This document shows positions 11,201-23,200 of a stretch of DNA of 64,000 nucleotides, in pieces. Each line of letters starts with the position of its first letter. Within the stretch, counting starts at the first letter, position 1. A program made the translations under genes and the position numbers. Below the pieces are notes generated by a model. That model saw only the letters and a program-made list of their open reading frames with translations, ran no database searches and was not told the origin of the DNA. This DNA comes from Bufo bufo (Eukaryota; Chordata; Amphibia; Anura; Bufonidae), in assembly GCF_905171765.1 (NCBI RefSeq), contig NC_053391.1, positions 147,744,917 to 147,808,916 on the forward strand. Reading direction: 5' to 3'.

Positions 11201-14200
11201 ATTTTATTGCCTATGGTATAATCGATCCAGGGATCACATGTTCAAGCTCCCTGTGAAGAGGCAAAAAATAAAGCAAAAAATAGAATTTTTTTTATAATTA
11301 CATTTTATAGGATTAAAAAGGCAGGTCACCCTTTTCTCGCTCATATCATTGGGGGACACAGGACCGTGGGTATAGCTTGCTGCTGCCACTAGGAGGCGAC
11401 ACTAGGCTGAAAATTGTTAGCTCCTCCCCTGCAGGCTATACCCCCTCCAGCCTGGAAAGAGCATTTCAGTTTTTAGGTTACTGTCGTAGGAGGCAGACCT
11501 CCCTGCTTAGCAGGGTGGCTCTTTTGGAAATTTTATTTTAATTTTATATTTTATTAGGTTCATGGGGCACAGATTCGCATGGCGTCTGTCTCCCTGGGAG
11601 GCTAGCCGGTGTCGGTTGTCCCACCACCTTGCCCCCCCAAGAAGACAAGTGGACCAGGGCAACCTCGCTCCCCTAGTTCCTACCAGCAATAGGGCCACCT
11701 ACTCACCAGCCCCATACTGCCCGGACTCCTGATGCCTTCTGCCAGCGGTCGTTGGGTGGCCCTGCTGGGACGACATCTAAGGGCGAAGTCCACAGAAGAC
11801 AGGCGAGTATTACACCCCTCTCTCCCTCCCTTAGCTCCTCACCCCTGTCTGCTGGGTAGCGATCTCCCTCCTGTGTCCTCAGATCCTCAGCGGCGGCGGT
11901 ACGGCACTGCGGGGGTTAATGTCGGCAGTATCGCGGCTGCAGCGGCTCTGCTACTACGAGAGCGGTCCGATCTCTCCCTCTTCAGCGCTCTTCCTCCCCA
12001 CTCCACTTCTTAAGTCTCCGGGCATCTCCTGAGGCAACATGTCTGGCGCTATATTAACCCCTTCCAGTCTCATGGCGGCTCCTAGCATGCGAGCGGGGGG
12101 GGCGTGGCTTCTGCCCGGCCATTTCCTCACATGACCCGCGCGGGGGGCGGAGCCTATTTTCCCACCGCGGCACTCCGGAAGACCTCTCCAGCGCTCCCTT
12201 GCCACAAGGACACAGGACCTGGGACTTCTAATGGTAGGAGATCGCTACCCCCTCCAGCATAGAGAAGCCACACAATGTCAGACCCAGCCAAGACCCCTCA
12301 CCAGGCACCCTGCAGGACCACTTATTATGCCTGCACTTCATGTTCTGTTAAATTCCCTCGTGGCCAGTCACTCTCTCTATGCTCTGCATGTCAGGCGGCC
12401 CCACAGAGCCATCCATCCATATTGTCACAACCCACAGGAGTTCAAGACCCCTCTGGCTGTGGAGAACCTGACTGGGCAAGGTCCCTGTCCCGGGCAGTAG
12501 AAGACCTCTCCAAAGTCTCCTATTCCACCCTTTCATTACTGGGTCGTTTGGTAGAGAGATCACCCACAGTGATGCCCTCACCTTCGCAAGGTGCACAAAC
12601 TAGGAGCAGGCTTACTAGCAAGCAGCCCAGATCAGGTCGTCATTCCTCTTCTGATGCCTCTGCATCCCCTCCCGTTTCCCGATCTCAGACGTCCTCCATT
12701 TTAGGTGACGCACTCTCAGATGGTGAGATTGCGGATTCAGATACGGAGAAGGACCTGGAGCAGTCTTCCCAGATTGCGTCTATGGTTGGTAGTCTGATTT
12801 CAGCTATCCGGGACACTTTCCAAGTTCAGGAGGAACTCCCCTCCACCAGCCACCAGGGAGTGTCGTTTTTGCGTACAAAGCAGACCCCTAAGTCCTTCCC
12901 TGTACACAACGACTTTTCCCTTGTTGTCGCAAAGGCTTGGGACCAGCCAGGTTTGCGCTTCATTGTCCCAAAGCGATTAGACTTGCTCTACCCTTTTCCA
13001 ACTGCTTGTGTGGAAAAATGGGCCTCGCCTCCGAAGGTAGACCCACCGGTCGCTCGCCTCGCAGAGAACACGACTATTCCGGTTGCGGATGGCTCCTCTC
13101 TCCAGGACCCAGTAGATCGGCGCATTGACTCGCTATCGAAGTCTGTCTTTGCAGCCAGTGGTTCAGCCTTACGCCCGATCTTCGCATCGGCATGGGTAGC
13201 CAAGGCGGTTTCGGAGTGGGCCCTCCGTTTGAACCAAGACCTTGCGACCAATCTTCCTCCGGTGGAACTCCAGTCCTTGGCGGTACAAATTTCACAGGCA
13301 GGGAAGTACCTCTGTGAAGCGGCTCTGGACGCGGGGACGATGGTCGCCCGTTCCTCGGCTCTCGCGGTATCTATCCGCCGAGAACTGTGGCTTAGTCTGG
13401 TCGGCGGATTCATCCTCCAAAGGTAGTGACATCAGGATACAAGATAGAATTCAAATCTATCCCAGCCAACCGTTTTTTCCTCTCCCAGCCGCCCAAGGAT
13501 CCAGGTCGGGCGGCTGCTTTCTTCCAAGCAGTCCAGTCCCTTCTCAAACGGGGCGTGATAATTACGGTCCCCTTACACAAATCCGGTTTACAGGTTTCTA
13601 TTCAAACCTTTTCCAGGGCTCCAGATGGTGACCAAAATGGTCGCCAATGCGACTTAGAACTGCTAAATGGCGACAAGACTTTGTAGTCTTGTCGCCATTT
13701 GCGCCTAGACCCTCCGCTCGCTGCTCTGCCTCTAAGAAAAAAAGGCTTTCATCCAGCAGACAGACACACGCTGCAGACGTCTGCTGCTGGGTGAAGACCC
13801 ACCCCTCAGATTACCCGGCATAGAGGGTGGGCGTGGCTTGTGCTCCCGCTTCCAGCAGTCTGGCAAGTTTTGGAGTTGAGTCTGTGCTGTGGCGCTGAGC
13901 TGCTGGAGACACTTCAACTAGGGCCGCACAGTCCACGGCTGATAACACGAGGCGAGTCACCCGTATGCAGATTTATTAGTGTTTTATAGGACTGGGTCAT
14001 TATGGGGTCACAAGGAGAAGGCAGAGATCCGTAAGAACAAGTATAAGCGCCGGCTGTGCTGCTTTAACACTCGCTGTCCTGGTCTGCATAGCACTGCTGG
14101 GGTCGCATAGCATTATATTGATTTATGATGCTATGTAACCCTTAGAGGTCTGGAATGTACTGGATAACACTGACCTAATGCGGTCAGTGTTATCCAATAC

Positions 14201-17200
14201 ATTCCAGAACTGTAAAGGGTTACATAGCATCATAAATCAATATAATGCTCTGCGACCCCGGTAGTGCAGAGCTCCTGCAGACAGACTCCGGTGTGAAACC
14301 AGCGCAATCCTATCAATGCACAGACTAGTAACCATTTCTGATCATAAATCATCTAATCTATTCCCCTTATTTCACAAGACCAGTATTCACTTCCACATAG
14401 GGAATAGCAATCGGATGTCAACCTTCCCGTCAGTCCGTGTTACTGCTAGCAGAATGATGAAACGGTGGGACTCCCCCGGCCTAGGGGTTCGCTCAGCAGT
14501 CCCAAGGCACGCCAACTGACAAGGAGAGATTGCCACCTAGACTGCGCACGTTCTAGAAAAGGAGGGCGATGTCCGTGCGCGGCTCCTTACTGACACGGGG
14601 GTGATGGGCAGAGACCCCTTAACTGCTCCTTTCTGTGCCAAAGACATGTGGTAGAGTTAAAAAGAGGGAAAATGGCACTGAAGCAGCCTATAAGGGGTTA
14701 AGCACAGGCTAGTTCAGCTGCCAGAGGAGGTCCCCTAGCTTTCCTACATCTCTGCTTGCTGGCAGTGAATGGAAACCTTTAAGGTTGACATTGACAGACT
14801 GAATGTCCATGTCCAGCCACAGTTACACAGTGAGCAGCACTAGAATATGGGCGATCTTTCCTCAAGAAACAACAGCAAACAAGAGGTTTTCATTCACTGA
14901 CCGGCAAGCAGAGGGGTTGAGAATAAAGAGTAAAGCTCGTGTAGTATTATATTTTTAGCTGTTATATTTTTTCTTAATGTAAAAAAAAAAAAAAAAAAGC
15001 TGCCCCCCCCACCATCATGCTGGTCCCGTCAACGCGTGATGCCTGCTGATGTGGTCACTGGTTGCAGTGGCGACTCTCAAGTGATTGGCTTTTTAAGGAG
15101 TGCAGTCTTTTTGAACCCATTCTGTGTCACATATAGAATAATACTGGTTTGAAACCCCTTAAAGAAAAATATAAAAATTACTCCTTAAAGGGTTTGGATA
15201 CAGTAATTTCTGGACCTCAGACTGGCAGGACCTTTGTTGATGATCATACTTGCCTGATGCCCAGTTCGGGGTCCCGGCTCATTTGCTCCCCAGCCTTTGT
15301 TGCTTGTCTTGAGTCCCTTCATGAAAACCTCCTATTTGACGGTGTTACAGCCAATGACTGACCACTGCTTCCCATGCATTATGTTAAATGGTCATGTGAT
15401 GCAAGGGGAGCAGATCTCCACCGTGGCCAGAGATTGTCTTGATGCCACTGCAGCCAAACGTTTTCATGGAGAAGCCCAAGACAAGCAGCAGAGGCCGGGA
15501 AGCGAATGAGCCGGGACCCAGCACCTAGGGATTATCAACGCAAATCTGGCTAGTCTGACAGGTCATGGAAATTAGTGTACAACTCCTTAAACTGCGTGGG
15601 CTGTAGCTTAGAAAACCCCATGCTCCTAAGCATCCCAGCTATATTATGTATTTTAAATTTGGCGACTAAAAATTTCATTTGGCTCATAAATTTTTCAGGT
15701 TAGGAGCCAATGGCTCCTTGATATTTTTTTTAGTCTGGAGCACTGTTTTCGTAGCACCCAAAAACGATGGCGATGTTCGCCCACTGCTGGACCTCAAGAT
15801 AGTGAATCGCTTCCTCCGCATTCAACGGTTCAAGATGGAGTCACTCCGCTCCGTGATTGCCTCTTTGGTACAGGGAGAACTCATGGCATCGATAGACATC
15901 CAAGACACCTACTTACACGTTCCCATCGCACCCACTCATCAACGTTTTCTTCGTTTTGACATTCATTCATGTCACTACCAGTTAGTCTCCCTGCCATTCG
16001 GCCTAGCGACAGCTCCGAGAGTGTTCACAAAGGTGCTTGCCCCGCTCTTGGGTCTCCTGCGCTCCAGGGGCATCACTCTCCTCCCGTATCTAGACGATAT
16101 CTTGATCAAAGCATCTACAGTCTCCCAATGCGAGGAGAGTCTTCAGATCACTTTTAGCACCCTGTCCCACTTCGGGTGGATAGTCAATCGGCGGAAATCC
16201 TGCTCATCTCCCACCACACAAATCGGGTTTCTGGGCATGATACTAGACTCAGGTGCAGCCGTGGTTCGCCTGCCATTGGACAAGAGCGTGGACATTCAGA
16301 TATCTATACGCATATTACTCCAACGCCGCAATACGTCTATCCGCAATTGCATGACTGTGCTGGGCATGATGGTGGCCTCCTTCGAGGCCATTCCCTTCGC
16401 TCAATTTCACACTAGGTGTTTTCAACGAGCCATTTTGTCATCTTGGGACAAATCCCCGGATTCTCTGGATCGCCGGATCCGGCTGTCCCTCCAAACGCGT
16501 ACAGCCGTCTGTTGGTGGACAGAGTCTGCGCATCTGTTGGTGGGGAAATCCTTCCTTCCAGTGATATGGACGATCATTACAACAGACGCTAGCCTTCGCG
16601 GTTGGGGCGGAGTTCTCGCCACACGGACGGTCCAGGGTGTTTGGCCTCCATCGGAGTCCAAACTTCCCATCAACATACTGGAACTCCGGGCCATTTATCT
16701 CTCCCTTGTCCATTGGACTCCACTTCTGCAGGGCCGTCCGAATAGGGGGCAGTCGGACAATGCCACAGCTGTGGCCTTCATTAACCACCAAGGAGGGATT
16801 CGCAGCCTTCCGGTGATGCAGGAGTCTGCAAAGATTTTGCAGTGGGCGGAGTCCCATGTTCCGATGATTTCGGCAGTCTTCACCCCGGGAGTGGACAACT
16901 GGACGCAGACTTTCTCAGCCGGACAACAGTGGACCCGGGGGAGTTGTCCCTCCATCCGGAGGTGTTCGAGGCCATCTGTCTCAGGTGGGGACGTCCGGAA
17001 GTGGACTTGATTGCGTCCAGGTTCAATCACAAGCGCCCGTGCTTCCTCTCTCGCGCAAGGGATCCAGCAGCACACGGCGTGGATGCTCTCGTGGAGCCTT
17101 GGGGGACAGCTTCGCGTTTCTTTACGTGTTCCCACCGTTACCACTTCTACCTCGGATCTTACGCAGAATCAGGAAGGAAGGCATCAAGACAATCCTGATC

Positions 17201-20200
17201 GCCCCAGACTGGCCTCGATGAGCTTGGTATTTAGAACTCATTCTTCTGCTAGGAGATGCTCCGTGGCCTCTGCCAATCAGAACCGATCTACTCTCCCAGG
17301 GCCCAGTCTTCCATCAGAGTTTAGATACGCTACGTTTAACGGCGTGGCTGTTTAAACCTTTCTGTTGAAACGCAGAGGTTTTTCTGATGCGGTCATTCGA
17401 ACCATGATTAGGGCCAGGAAACCTTCCTCTTCTAGGATTTACTACCAGACCTGGAAATCCTTCTTGCGTTTCTGCGAGGAACGAGCTCTTCCTCCCAGGC
17501 TTTTCCCTTCCGACAGTTCTAGCGTTCGGGATTGGACCTGGGCATGGCTCTCAGTTCCCTCAAAGGGCAGGTCTCGGCCCTGTCCATTTTTGTCCAATGT
17601 ACTCTAGCCGTCCAAAGTCCGGTCAAGACTTTCTTGCAAGGAGTAGATCATACCGTTCCCCCATATCGGCCCCCATTACATTCTTGGGACCTGAACCTGG
17701 TTCTCGGTGCACTCCAGACAGCGCTGTTCGAACCTCTGAGTGAAGTTTCCGTCCATCTACTTTCCTGGAAAGTGGCCTTTTTAGTGGCCATTACCTCTAT
17801 TCGACGGGTTTCGGAACTGGCAGCTCTCTCCTACAAGGAACCCTTTTTGGTGTTTCACCAAGATAAGGTGGTTCTTCGTCCAGTGCCATCTTTTTTACCA
17901 AAGGTTGTTTCTGCCTTTCACGTGAATGAGGACATTGTTTTGCCCTCACCCTTCTCATCCGCGGGAGGTCTCCCTCCATCGTCTGGATGTAGTACGGGCC
18001 TTGAAGATCTATCTGTCGGTGGTGGCCCCCTTTAGACGCACTGATGCTCTGTTTCGTTATCTCGGAAGGCCCTCGTAAAGGTTTGGCGGCTTCAAAGGTG
18101 ACTATTGCTCGGTGGATTTACTCGGCCGTTGTCGAGGCCTATCGTTCCAGGGACAAGGTTCCTCCACCCGGGATCACTGCTCACTCTACCAGAGCGGTCA
18201 GGGCTTCTTGGGCACACCTCCACCACGCTTCTGCGTCTCAGTTGTGTAAAGCAGCGACTTGGTCCTCTCTACACACCTTTACTTCATTGGCCTCGGCGGA
18301 TGCTTCTCTCGGCCGCAGGGTTCTGCAGGCCTCAGTTCAGTGACTTCCATAGAGACTTGGTTTGGGAGAATTTTGTTTCCCTCCCCGGGGACTGCTTTAG
18401 GACGTCCCATGGTCCTGTGTCCCCCAATGATATGAGCGAGAAAATTAGATTTTTGTGAACTCTCCTGTAAAATCTCTTTCTTGCTTGATTCATTGGGGGA
18501 CATAGCACCCACCCACATATTGTGAGGCAAGTGGGGTTCCTGTTTTGTCTGTTGGGACCTTGTGTTTGGTTCGGTCTCATGACAGTGTGCAGTTTTCTGT
18601 TGATTTTTACTTTAATTTGGTCTCTCCTACTGCTGGAGCACAAACTGAAATGCTCTCTCCAGGCTGGAGGGGGTATAGCCTGCAGGGGAGGAGCTAAGTT
18701 TTCAGCCTAGTGTCGCCTCCTAGTGGCAGCAGCAAGCTATACCCACGGTCCTGTGTCCCCCAATGAATCAAGCGAGAAAGAGATTTTACAGGTGAGTTCA
18801 CAAAAATCTCATTTTCCTTAATTTGCAAATACTCATGATTTTTTTTATCGCAGTTTCAAAAAAAATGCCCGAACTATTAAAAAAAGAAAGTATTTCTCGT
18901 GAACAGTGAACACTGTAACAGGAAAAGAATCAAAATCGCCTTGCCTCCCAAATAAAAGTTAAAGGTGATCAAAAATTCATAACCCCAAAATGGTATCAAA
19001 AGAACAGTAGTATATGCGTGTGCAGGGTGATATATCTACCTTGTTGAACAAAGTCAAACACTTGCAGTATAGACCCCAAAGACAAAATGAGGGAAAAGAA
19101 CAGATCACTCTACAAAAAGAGAGCCCCCAGCACAATTACCGCTCATCAGAACAAATTAGCAGTCCAAATGATTTGTGACACCCCCCCCAGAAGTTACAGA
19201 ACCAAAAGTGAAAACGTGTGTTAGGCTACTTTCACACTAGCGTTTTGGCTTTCCGTTTGTGAGATCCGTCATGGGCTCTCGCAAGCGGTCCAAAACTTTT
19301 TGGGTTGGGTTTTGCCCCAATGCATTCTGAATGGAAAAGTATCCGCTCAGAATGCATCAGTTTGCCTCCGATCAGTCTCCATTCCGCTCTGGAGGCGGAC
19401 ACCAAAATGCTGCCTGCAGCATTCTGCTGTCCGCCTGACGAAGCAGAGCCAAATCTGTCCTGGCACACAATGTGTAAGTCAATGGGGACTGATCCGTTTT
19501 CTCTGACCCAATAGAAAATGGATCCGTCCCCCGTTGACTTTCAGTGGTGTGCAAGACTGATCCGTCATGGCTATAGAAGACCATAATACAACTGGATCTT
19601 TTCATGACGGATGCATGTGGTTGTATTATGGTAACGGAAGCTTTTTGCAAATCCGTGACGGATCTGCAAAAAACGCTAGTGCAAAAGTAGCCTGACTTGC
19701 CAATTTTTCACTTTTGACCTGACCTATAGTTCTCCAAACTACGTAGGCTTCTACTGGATGCTGCATGTTTTGTAAATGTGTTGCCATTTAGGCTCCTTCT
19801 ATGGCATGTTAGGTTTGCACTCCCATTAACTGTTAAAAAGCTGCTAATTACATATAATCAATAACACTTAAACGTAATGCTTTTTTTTTTTTTTTTTACA
19901 AACATTTACAATTTGGGCATATGAGGGGATCCCTAGTGAGCTGGCTGCTTTTAAGGCAGTTTTTTTTCTGCTTCTGGGAGGAGGTACTGAGAAAGAGTTA
20001 CTGTAATTGCACTTTCTTAACATCTTCTTCTGAGAAGCCATTGCAGCTTCTTAATTAGCCCACTCACTCCACAAGGAGTATCTCCACACACAATAAGGAG
20101 CAGAAAGAGAGGTAAGACTGAACATGTGTGTCCACCTTGCCACATTTACTGAGTTGGGCACAAAGTCTAGATAAACCCAAAATAATAAATTAAGGACTTG

Positions 20201-23200
20201 CTGTACACACGACCTCGTCTTTTGTGGCCTGCAAACCGCTGCATCAATAGGTCCGTGGTACACATGTTGAAGCAAACTATAGGACATGTTGTGTACTTTG
20301 CTGCCACATGCGGACCACAGACCCATTGAAGTCTGTGGGTCCGCACCATAATATGGCGTTCACACGTCTGTTATCCATGTTACGGTTTTGTGCATGAGGC
20401 CTTAGACAGTTATGAATATTAGAAATAGACTAATATACAAGCTGTTGGGATGCACTGATGGGGTTCATAGGGCTGCTTGAAAACCGCCAGGCAACAATAT
20501 ATGTTGGACCCTGTAATCATTATGTTGATTAATAAGAATTTATGTTGCAAGGTTCAAAAGCTGTTTACTGTTCTTCCAGTCCGAAAACGGCGTTGTTTCC
20601 GCCTCCATCAGAAAATTTTGTTAGTGAAAAAGCTTAGCTGCATTGTTCAGTGATGTTATTTACTGCTAGATTCTAGTGGTTATTGTACATGGCTTATCAC
20701 TTCTGTACAGCTCAGTGCAATCAGTCTGTCATTTACGGTACATCCTTGTGTACTGCCCAACTGAGAGCTCATCCACAAGACAGTACTGCACCTGTGGGCT
20801 GTATAACAGGCATGTTAGCTCTGGATGTACCAACGTAAAATGGGAGTCTCATGGAGCTATAATATGGGTATGTAGCATACGGTTTTGGGGATCCATGTAA
20901 TACTGTGTTTGGGAGATCTGCTTCCTGTTAGTGGCTAGCATATTATGATGTCATATGAAATGCATACAGAAGGTGAATAACAGACTTTAAATTAATAACA
21001 AGTGTAGACCACTCACTGAAAGCTACCAAAAATTTGCTAGAACTATACAACTGGCTCTAACAATACATTTAGTATAACAAGTATACCCAAATGGCTTCTC
21101 TAAAATGTTTGTTACAAGATTTATACACTAAAGCAACTCATCCAACTTATTATTTTAGCAGATGGTGATGGAATGGTTGACTTTGATGATGGAGATTTTG
21201 ACGAACCCATGGAGGAGGAGAATTCAGATATAAAAGGTGACATCAGCACAACTGTTAAGGTGGAGCCAGATATTAAAAAGGAGGTAAAAGAAGAAATGGA
21301 CAAAAAACCTTGTATGTAAGTATGAAATGTGTGCACACAATTTATTTTTCTCATATTAACACTTGTATTGACTGGGCTAGTCTTCTAGTATCTACTGCTC
21401 TTCTAGTGCAGAGATCTGTATTCTCCTGTCTGCACTGCATCTTCTGGTCTCAGGAGACATGTCTCGGCGCTTGCTTAGGCTACTTTCACACCTGCGTTTA
21501 GGTGCGGATCCGTCTGGTATCTGCACAGACGGATCCGCACCTAAAATGCAAACGCTGGTATCTGTTCAGTACGGATCTGTCTGCATTACTATGTAAAAAA
21601 AGTCTAAGTCTAAGTCAAACGGATCCGTCCTGACTTACATTGAAAGTCAATGGGGGACGGATCCGTTTACAATTGCACCATATTGTGTCAATGTAAACAG
21701 ATCCGTCCCCATTGACTTACATTGTAAGTCAGGATGGATCCGTTTGGCTCTGTATCGCTAGGCGGACACCAAAACGCTGCAAGCAGCGTTTTGGTGTCCG
21801 CCTCCAGAGCGGAATGGAGGCTGGACGGAGCCAAACTGATGCATTCTGAATGGATCCTTATCCATTCAGAATGCATTGGGGCTAAACTGATCCGTTTGGG
21901 GCCGCTTGTGAGAGCCTTGAAACGGATCTCACAGGCGGACCCAGAAACGGCAGTGTGAAAGTAGCCTTAGTTTGAATCTGCGCTGACTGAGCAAACTTCC
22001 AGACCAGAAGATACAGCACAACTAGGAGAATACAGGTCTTGACACTAGGAGAGCAGCAGTCACTAGAAGACTAGCCCTGTCAATCCAAGGGAAGGGAGGA
22101 GAGATTGAATCTGAAGAAGGTTTAACAAACTGGTGCTCCGAGGGCTCTGGCTATCCCCTCTGTTCTTCAGTTAGGTAATTTACATATAAATAAAAATGCA
22201 AGATAAACTCTTCCAGGCTGTATGCCTGGTTTAATAGGGTTGATCATGCTGACATGTGGAGAGATTTTTCTTTTCATAGGCTCTCAGGTTCTTGCATCAT
22301 GTGTTGCACATCTTTCACTGAAGAATCTTTGAGGCTGGGTTTCCATGTTCAGATTTTTTTGATGCAGTCTTTGAAGCCAAAATCAGGAATGGATCATAAA
22401 CAGAACACTTGTATAAAGAAAGACTGTGTCTTATCCTCTTCATGAATATATTCCTGGTCTAGGCTTCATCAAAAAACCTGGACGTGGGAACCATCCTCAA
22501 GACCACATAGGATCAAGAAATTATCAGGATTATTTTTAGATTAAAGGTATTGTCTCATTACCCCAACCTATCCCCCATCCACATAATTTCTACTCTGCAG
22601 TCTTTGGCAGTCCCATAGAGTTAAACTTACAACCACCTCATATTATCCAAATTGTCCTCAGATCAAAAAACTGCATAAATCCTAACCAAAAGAAAGATCA
22701 ATGGGACTATGACTATAAAATATGTAATAATCTTTATTAATCAAAATATATAATTTAAATACAATTGTAAGGAGAAAGAGGCACGATGGAAAATGATCCA
22801 AAAAAAATACATGGGGTACATAGATCAGATATAGCACTTATGTCACAGATGTAATATTGGGAAACCCGCCCCAAGTTCCTATATCAAGCTACATAATAAA
22901 GCCAAGTACATAGAAGATACCAAAGAGCCCTAGTAATTGCACTCCACCCGGGGAGCAGAAAAAACAAGCCCCAGAAAAATATAACAGGCTAGATATATCA
23001 AGCACTCCACCAGGGCAACAGAAGATAGAGGCCCAAGGTTGTATATCAGACTAAATATATAAAGCGGAGTACATATAAGGACTTTATAATACCAAAGGCT
23101 GGGTGCATGAATATTGCACGGAGCTATAGATACTCCATGTCACGGCACCCACTGTGACCTGGGCTCCTGGAGGAAGCTGATGGCCAGCCTCCTTCCTAGC

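Larger units (their letters stand above)
11330..18805 (+). mobile_element. DIRS copy B: end-to-end tyrosine-recombinase retrotransposon, interrupted
   Basis: About 7.5 kb with inverted terminal repeats, a gag-like ORF, RT/RNase H, tyrosine recombinase and an internal complementary region, in the DIRS order. Left ITR about 11332-11475, right ITR about 18637-18805. The ICR (18400-18500) joins the complement of the left tag (CTCGCTCATATCATT) to that of the right tag (AATGAATCAAGCGAG). These tags differ from each other, so the ICR demonstrably holds both ends, the hallmark of DIRS replication through a circle. A 2132-bp element (13614-15745) splits the RT. Several frameshifts and the lost recombinase tyrosine make it non-autonomous. 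It lies in the POLA1 intron between exons d and e, sense orientation. Confidence 0.93.

Noticed and set aside
13614..15745. Assigning the 2.1-kb insert confidently to hAT
   Set aside because: The target duplication is 5 bp, not the usual 8 bp, and there is no transposase to decide.
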